Assembly (NCBI RefSeq): GCF_034096925.1
Contig: NZ_JAWZSQ010000006.1
Location: 124,001-188,000, forward strand
From: Patulibacter defluvii
Lineage (GTDB): Bacteria; Actinomycetota; Thermoleophilia; Solirubrobacterales; Solirubrobacteraceae
DNA length: 64,000 bases
Direction: 5' to 3'
In this document: one piece after another, positions 59,759-64,000 of the stretch
How the letters are laid out: each line of letters begins with the position of its first letter
Numbering within the stretch: the first letter of the stretch is position 1
Made by a program: the position numbers and the translations under genes
The notes under the pieces: generated by a model
What the model saw: only the letters and a program-made list of their open reading frames with translations
What the model was told of the DNA's origin: nothing
Database searches by the model: none

Positions 59759-61416
59759 GCGCCGCCCGCCGCCGCTCGCTGCTGCCCGGCCGCGGCGACT
59801 ACGCCGGCCTCCGGCGCAGCTGGCGGATCGACCTGGTGGCCGGGATCACGGTCGCCGTCGTCGCGCTGCCGCTGGCGCTCGGGTTCGCCGTCACCTCCGG
59901 CCTCGGCGCCCAGGCCGGACTGGTGACCGCGATCGTGGCGGGGATCGTCGCCGGCGTCTTCGGCGGCTCGCACGTCCAGGTCAGCGGCCCGACCGGCGCG
60001 ATGACCGTCGTGCTGGTGCCGGTCGTCGCCACCCTCGGGCCGGCCGGCGTGGCCGCGGTCGCGCTGCTGGCCGGCGGCCTGCTGGTGCTCGCGGGCGCGC
60101 TGCGGCTGGGCCGCTACGCCGCCGTCCTGCCGTGGCCGGTGGTCGAGGGCTTCACCGTCGGGATCGCGCTCTTGATCGGGCTCCAGCAGGTACCGGCCGC
60201 GCTCGGCGTGCCGAAGCCGGAGGGCGAGAACACCGCCGCGGTCGCCGTTCGCGCCGTCGTCGACTGGGGCGGTGGCCACTGGAGCGCGCTGGCGGTCGTG
60301 GCCGTCGTCGCCGCGGTGATGGTCGCGGCCCCGCGCCTGCACCGGGCGCTGCCCGCCTCGCTGCTGGCGGTGGCCGTGGCGACGGTCGTCGCCGAGCTGG
60401 CCGGGCTGTCGGTCACGCGGATCGGCGCGATCCCCGCCGGCCTGCCGACGCCGTCGCTGCCGCAGATCGACGGCGACCGGCTCGGCGACCTGGTGACCGC
60501 CGCGCTGGCCGTCGCGGCGCTCGGCGCGGTCGAGAGCCTGCTGTCGGCCCGGGTCGCGGACGGGATGGCCGACGGCGAGGCCCATGACCCCGACCGCGAG
60601 CTGGTCGGCCAGGGGCTGGCCAACGTCGCCGTCGCCTTCGTCGGCGGGATGCCGGCCACCGGCGCGATCGCCCGCACCGCGGTCAACGTCCGCGCCGGCG
60701 CCCGCACCCGCGCGGCGACGATCGTCCACGGCCTGACCCTGGTCGCCGTCGTGCTGCTGCTCGCGCCGCTGCTGGAGCGGGTGCCGATCGCCGCGCTCGC
60801 CGGCGTCCTGCTCGTGACCGCCACCCGGATGGTCGAGACGGGCACCGTCGGGCGGCTGCTGCGCTCGACCCGCGAGGACGCGCTGCTGCTGCTCCTGACC
60901 GCCGCCGCGACCGTCGCCTTCGACCTGGTCGTCGCGGTCGGGATCGGGGTCGCCCTGGCCGCGCTGCTGGCGCTGCGGTCGGTCGCGGCCAGTGCCGCCT
61001 TCGAGCGGGACGACCTCGGCCCGGTCGACGTCGACGCGACGCTGGAGCACGCGCTGATCGAGGAGCACATCGTCGCCTACCGGCTCGACGGGGCGCTCTT
61101 CTTCGGGGCCGCCCAGCGGTTCCTGCTCGAGCTGACCGCGGTCGCCGACGTCGAGGTGGTGATCCTGCGGATGGGCGGCCTGCGGGTGATCGACAGCACG
61201 GGGGCGATGGCGCTCGCCGACCTGATCGATCACCTCCAGCGGCAGGGCGTGACCGTGCTGCTGGCCTCGCTGCGGCCCGAGCACCGCGGGCTGCTGGAGC
61301 GGGTCGGCGTGCTCGACCAGCTGGCCCACGCCAACCACCTGCTGCCGACGATCGACGAGGCGCTGGTCCACGCCCGCCGCCACCACCTGCGCAACCGGCG
61401 GGCGCTGGCGGCCTGA
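59749..61416 (+). CDS. SulP-family anion transporter with C-terminal STAS domain
   Basis: The 555-residue transporter has 10-12 membrane helices with GDYAGLRRSWRIDLVAGITV (SulP N-terminus), FGGSHVQVSGPTGAMTVVLV and GLANVAVAFVGGMPATGAIARTAVNVRAG, the conserved SulP loop. A STAS domain (about 450-545: AYRLDGALFFGAAQRFL, VVILRMGGLRVIDSTGAMAL) lies at the C-terminus. SulP proteins carry sulfate, bicarbonate or other anions. I chose GTG 59749 because the upstream frame is Arg-rich and not protein-like. Regulation by the divergent ArsR is likely. Confidence 0.9.
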   Translation: MELSAARRRSLLPGRGDYAGLRRSWRIDLVAGITVAVVALPLALGFAVTSGLGAQAGLVTAIVAGIVAGVFGGSHVQVSGPTGAMTVVLVPVVATLGPAGVAAVALLAGGLLVLAGALRLGRYAAVLPWPVVEGFTVGIALLIGLQQVPAALGVPKPEGENTAAVAVRAVVDWGGGHWSALAVVAVVAAVMVAAPRLHRALPASLLAVAVATVVAELAGLSVTRIGAIPAGLPTPSLPQIDGDRLGDLVTAALAVAALGAVESLLSARVADGMADGEAHDPDRELVGQGLANVAVAFVGGMPATGAIARTAVNVRAGARTRAATIVHGLTLVAVVLLLAPLLERVPIAALAGVLLVTATRMVETGTVGRLLRSTREDALLLLLTAAATVAFDLVVAVGIGVALAALLALRSVAASAAFERDDLGPVDVDATLEHALIEEHIVAYRLDGALFFGAAQRFLLELTAVADVEVVILRMGGLRVIDSTGAMALADLIDHLQRQGVTVLLASLRPEHRGLLERVGVLDQLAHANHLLPTIDEALVHARRHHLRNRRALAA

Positions 61417-61419
61417 CGG

Positions 61420-62193
61420 TCAGCGCCCGCCGATGGGTCGCAGCTCGACCTTCCCGCGCCAGGTCTGGGTGACCCGGATCGTGCCGTCCGACCAGCGGCG
61501 GCGCTGGTCGACGACCAGGTCGATCGACGCCTTGCGGGGCGCGTCGCGGAAGGCGCTGGCGGGGTACGAGGCGGTCCCCAGGTCGGAGGGCGCCGGCGGC
61601 GGGCTCGGCGCCGGCAGGCTGGCGCCGTCGTGGCGGACGCACGACGGGCTCCAGCCGGAGGGCAGGAAGCTCCAGCGGAAGATCAGCGCGCCCTTGGTCT
61701 GGTGCGACGGCACGACGACCGTGTTGAGGATCGTCGGCAGCGAGCCGGCGGGCCAGGGGCGGTCGCAGTCGTAGATCCCCGCCTGCTCGTCCGACCAGGT
61801 GGCGCGGCTGGTGATCGCGGTCCGGACCGGCGACAGCGTCGCGACGGCGACCCCCTTCTCCGGCTGCTGGAAGCGCCCGCTCTTGTCGCTGCCGTTGGAG
61901 CGGATCGTGGTCGTGCCCCGCATCCGGAAGTCGAAGTCCTCGCTCTCGTCGCGGGCGGTGGTGGTGCCGACGACGTCGACGGCGACCACCTGCCAGCGGC
62001 GCGGCAGCGCGACCGCGCGGACGTCGCCGCAGACCCGCCGCTTCTTCTTCTTGCCCTTGACCGGCTTCTTCCGCTCGACGCAGGGCTTGATCTTCTTCGG
62101 CTTGCCGCCCTCGCGCGCCGCGGCCGGCGCGGCGGGTATCGCGACGATCGCGGCGGCCAGGGCGAGGGGGATCACGGAGCGGGGGGAGCGCAT
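61420..62193 (-). CDS. Secreted protein of unknown function
   Basis: The 257-residue protein has a signal peptide (VIPLALAAAIVAIPAAPAAA), a Lys-rich region with two Cys (KPCVERKKPVKGKKKKRRVC) and a beta-rich domain ending WRGKVELRPIGGR. No family is recognised. Its promoter and start (TAGCGT at 62202-62207, 8 bases before the ATG) match those of the RTX/PASTA gene almost base for base. The Lys-rich segment could bind the cell wall or nucleic acid. The gene is convergent with the SulP gene, three bases apart. Confidence 0.7.
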   Translation of the reverse strand: MRSPRSVIPLALAAAIVAIPAAPAAAREGGKPKKIKPCVERKKPVKGKKKKRRVCGDVRAVALPRRWQVVAVDVVGTTTARDESEDFDFRMRGTTTIRSNGSDKSGRFQQPEKGVAVATLSPVRTAITSRATWSDEQAGIYDCDRPWPAGSLPTILNTVVVPSHQTKGALIFRWSFLPSGWSPSCVRHDGASLPAPSPPPAPSDLGTASYPASAFRDAPRKASIDLVVDQRRRWSDGTIRVTQTWRGKVELRPIGGR

Positions 62194-62215
62194 GGCCGCC
62201 CACGCTAGGTCGCGA
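62188..62215 (-). promoter_or_regulatory. Promoter-start module of the 61.4 kb secreted protein gene
   Basis: The 28 bases around the -10 (TAGCGT) and ATG differ at one position from those at 56742-56769, suggesting common regulation or recent duplication. Confidence 0.55.
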
Positions 62216-62322
62216 GAGCCGCGGTCGCGTCCGCCGGTCGGCCGATCCGCGGCCCGGCGCGGACGATCGTCGGTCCTCCGCGGGAGCGACCCCGGGTCGC
62301 CCGCGCGATCGACCCCGGACGC

Positions 62323-63234
62323 CTAGGCCAGCTCGCGGTAGACGGCCCAGGTGGCGCGGGCGGCGTCGGTCCAGCTCCACGCCGGCGGCGCGGGGGCGGG
62401 GCGCTCCAGCCCCTCGGCCAGCGCGACCAGGCCGGCGACGTCGTCCGACGGAGCGAACGCGGCCCGCCCGTCGAGCACCTCGCGCAGCGCCGGCACGTCG
62501 CTGCAGGCCACCGGGCAGCCGCAGGCCAGCGCCTCGACCGGCGTCAGGCCGAAGCCCTCGTCGTCGGAGGGCAGCACCAGCGCGTGGGCGGCCGAGTAGA
62601 GCGTCGCCAGGTCGCCGTCGCTGAGCTCGCCGGTCAGCTGCACGTCGGGCAGCTCGTGGGCCCACGGCCCGGCCGGTCCGGCCAGCACCAGCGGCAGCGT
62701 CCGCGGGGCGGCGGCCAGCTCGTCCAGCCGCTTGCGGGGATCGGGGTGGCGCATCCCGCCGACCCAGAGCAGGAACCGCTCGGGCAGCGCCAGCCGCTCC
62801 CGCAGCTCGCCGATCGCGTCGTCGGCGGCGGGGGCGAAGTGCGGCGCGGGGGCCTCGTGGATCACCCGCAGCCGCGCGACGGGGACCTCGAGCAGCCGCT
62901 CGACGTCAGCGGCGACCGCGGCGGTCGGGACGACGATCCGGTCGGCCCGCTGGACGGCCAGATAGCGGAGCCGGAAGCGGACGCCGGTCCGCAGGTACTC
63001 GCGGCGGCGCTTCAGCGGCACCAGGTCGTGGAGGGTCGCCACCTGCGGCTTGCCGGGATGCAGCAGCACGCCGTCGAGCCACGGGCTGTGGAACAGGTCG
63101 CAGCCGATCGGCCGCCGCCGCTCGACCACCTCGTCGCCCTCGGCCGTCTCCTGGAGCGCGTCGCGCAGGCAGCGGACGTAGCGCCCGATCCCGCGGACGT
63201 CGGCCGTCGCGCGCGTGTCGAGGGCGACCTTCAT
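62323..63234 (-). CDS. GT4-family glycosyltransferase
   Basis: The 303-residue GT-B enzyme has the N-terminal KVALDTRATADVRGIGRYVR, QVATLHDLVPLKRR and RIVVPTAAVAADVERLL, then the C-terminal sugar-nucleotide domain with RFLLWVGGMRHPDPRKRLDEL and VLPSDDEGFGLTPVEALACG. It resembles mannosyltransferases of surface-polysaccharide clusters. It overlaps the preceding glycosyltransferase by four bases (ATGA), so both are in one operon with upstream genes beyond the window edge. Confidence 0.9.
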   Translation of the reverse strand: MKVALDTRATADVRGIGRYVRCLRDALQETAEGDEVVERRRPIGCDLFHSPWLDGVLLHPGKPQVATLHDLVPLKRRREYLRTGVRFRLRYLAVQRADRIVVPTAAVAADVERLLEVPVARLRVIHEAPAPHFAPAADDAIGELRERLALPERFLLWVGGMRHPDPRKRLDELAAAPRTLPLVLAGPAGPWAHELPDVQLTGELSDGDLATLYSAAHALVLPSDDEGFGLTPVEALACGCPVACSDVPALREVLDGRAAFAPSDDVAGLVALAEGLERPAPAPPAWSWTDAARATWAVYRELA

Positions 63235-64000
63235 CGCTTCCCGCGACCGTCGTCGGCCGCGGCGCGGGTGGCGGCGGTCGTCGCCGAGCGGTCGCCGTCG
63301 GCCGGACCGCGGTGGCCGCGCAGCGCGGCGTCGACCCGGTCGGCGAAGGCGTCGAGCGCCCAGGCCCGCGCCGCCTGGCGGCAGCCGTCGGCCAGCAGCG
63401 TCCGCTCGCGCAGCGCCCAGACCGCCCCGTGGGCCAGCGCCGCCGGATCGCCGGGCGGCACCAGCCGCCCGGTGACGCCGTCCTGGACCACCTCGACCAG
63501 CCCGTCGACCGCCGACGCGACGACCGGGACCCCGACCGCCTGGGCCTCGGCGGCGATCGTCCCGAACGGCTCGCGGTGCGACGGCACCACCAGCACGTCG
63601 ACGTGGCGCAGCAGCCCCGGCCCGCCGGTCTGCCACGGCCAGCGCTCGACCCCGGCCGCGTCGGCCCGGCGGTCGACCAGCCGGGCGTGGTGGGGGTCGG
63701 CGTCGTAGGAGTCCTCGCCGACGATCACGATCCGCGCCCGCGGCACCGCGACCCGGATCCCCTCGGCGGCGGCGATCAGGTCGAGCGGGCCCTTGCGCGG
63801 CTCGATCCGGCCGACGAAGGCGATCACCGGCCGGTCGTCGACCGTCCACGGGGCGGCGACCGCCGGCGGGTCGAGGTCGACCGGGCAGCCGGTCACGACG
63901 ACGTCGCGGCCGAGCCGCTGCCCGACCGGGTGGGCGCAGGCCCGCGAGTCGGCCAGCAGCACGTCGGCGCCGCCCCAGAAGCGCGGCACGCGGCGGGTCA
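63231..64000 (-). CDS. GT4-family glycosyltransferase, C-terminal part
   Basis: The gene enters from the right edge and only about 255 residues are seen. They cover the end of the first domain (GADVLLADSRACAHPVGQRL) and the second domain (VIAFVGRIEPRKGPLDLIAAAEG, VLVVPSHREPFGTIAAEAQAVGVPVVAS), typical of GT4. The N-terminal part lies outside the window. The stop overlaps the ATG of the next gene. Confidence 0.88.
   Translation of the reverse strand, partial: TRRVPRFWGGADVLLADSRACAHPVGQRLGRDVVVTGCPVDLDPPAVAAPWTVDDRPVIAFVGRIEPRKGPLDLIAAAEGIRVAVPRARIVIVGEDSYDADPHHARLVDRRADAAGVERWPWQTGGPGLLRHVDVLVVPSHREPFGTIAAEAQAVGVPVVASAVDGLVEVVQDGVTGRLVPPGDPAALAHGAVWALRERTLLADGCRQAARAWALDAFADRVDAALRGHRGPADGDRSATTAATRAAADDGRGKR

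Overview
The window is about 64 kb of very GC-rich (visibly above 70%), densely packed bacterial DNA. Gene content points to a high-GC actinobacterium. Supporting features are a complete eight-gene yrbE-mce operon, class E-like sortase, PASTA/RTX secreted proteins, bifunctional PBPs, GTG starts, and promoters with a TANNNT -10 box immediately before the start codon. The style resembles Thermoleophilia/Solirubrobacterales, but that placement is inference from gene content, not from a phylogenetic marker. No tRNA, rRNA, transposase, integrase, CRISPR array or prophage gene was seen.

Layout. 1-5 kb (minus strand): partial methyltransferase, AraC regulator, pyrE, L,D-transpeptidase, CPBP protease and a polytopic mannosyltransferase-like protein. 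5.2-9.6 kb: two tandem paralogous bifunctional penicillin-binding proteins. 9.7-14 kb: infA, a repeat-filled spacer, thiL, then (minus) a degenerate M28-like membrane protein with a sortase. 13.9-18.8 kb: a two-component system with an HtrA-like lipoprotein, then a GT20 enzyme. 19.5-25.7 kb: rpsF, ssb, rplI, dnaB, a DnaC/DnaI-like loader and purA; rpsR is missing from its usual place between ssb and rplI, where a tandem repeat is found instead. 25.7-32.2 kb: membrane proteins, a hexapeptide acyltransferase, an M23 protein, a Gfo/Idh oxidoreductase coupled to a nucleotide-sugar dehydrogenase, and a VOC protein bracketed by two copies of a palindrome. 32.2-41.7 kb (minus): yrbE-yrbE-mce x6. 41.9-49.3 kb: a large secreted protein of possible SBP56 type, a CopC-CopD-binding-protein fusion, and a polytopic GT-C-like protein. 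49.3-53 kb: AAA-type ATPase with an operator-like array, ilvD, divergent TetR. 53-56 kb and 62.3-64 kb: glycosyltransferases. 56-62.2 kb: small Cys/His protein, RTX/PASTA protein, 5' nuclease, ArsR plus small protein plus SulP transporter, secreted protein.

How the parts fit. Much of the window serves the cell envelope: peptidoglycan synthesis and remodelling (PBPs, L,D-transpeptidase, M23), surface attachment (sortase), lipid import (Mce) and polysaccharide assembly (glycosyltransferases, sugar dehydrogenase, acyltransferase). The rest is core replication, translation and biosynthesis. The most unusual items are the CopC-CopD-periplasmic-binding fusion beside a large secreted propeller-like protein, palindromic operators at three regulator/ATPase genes, several intergenic repeat families, and widespread apparently leaderless promoters.
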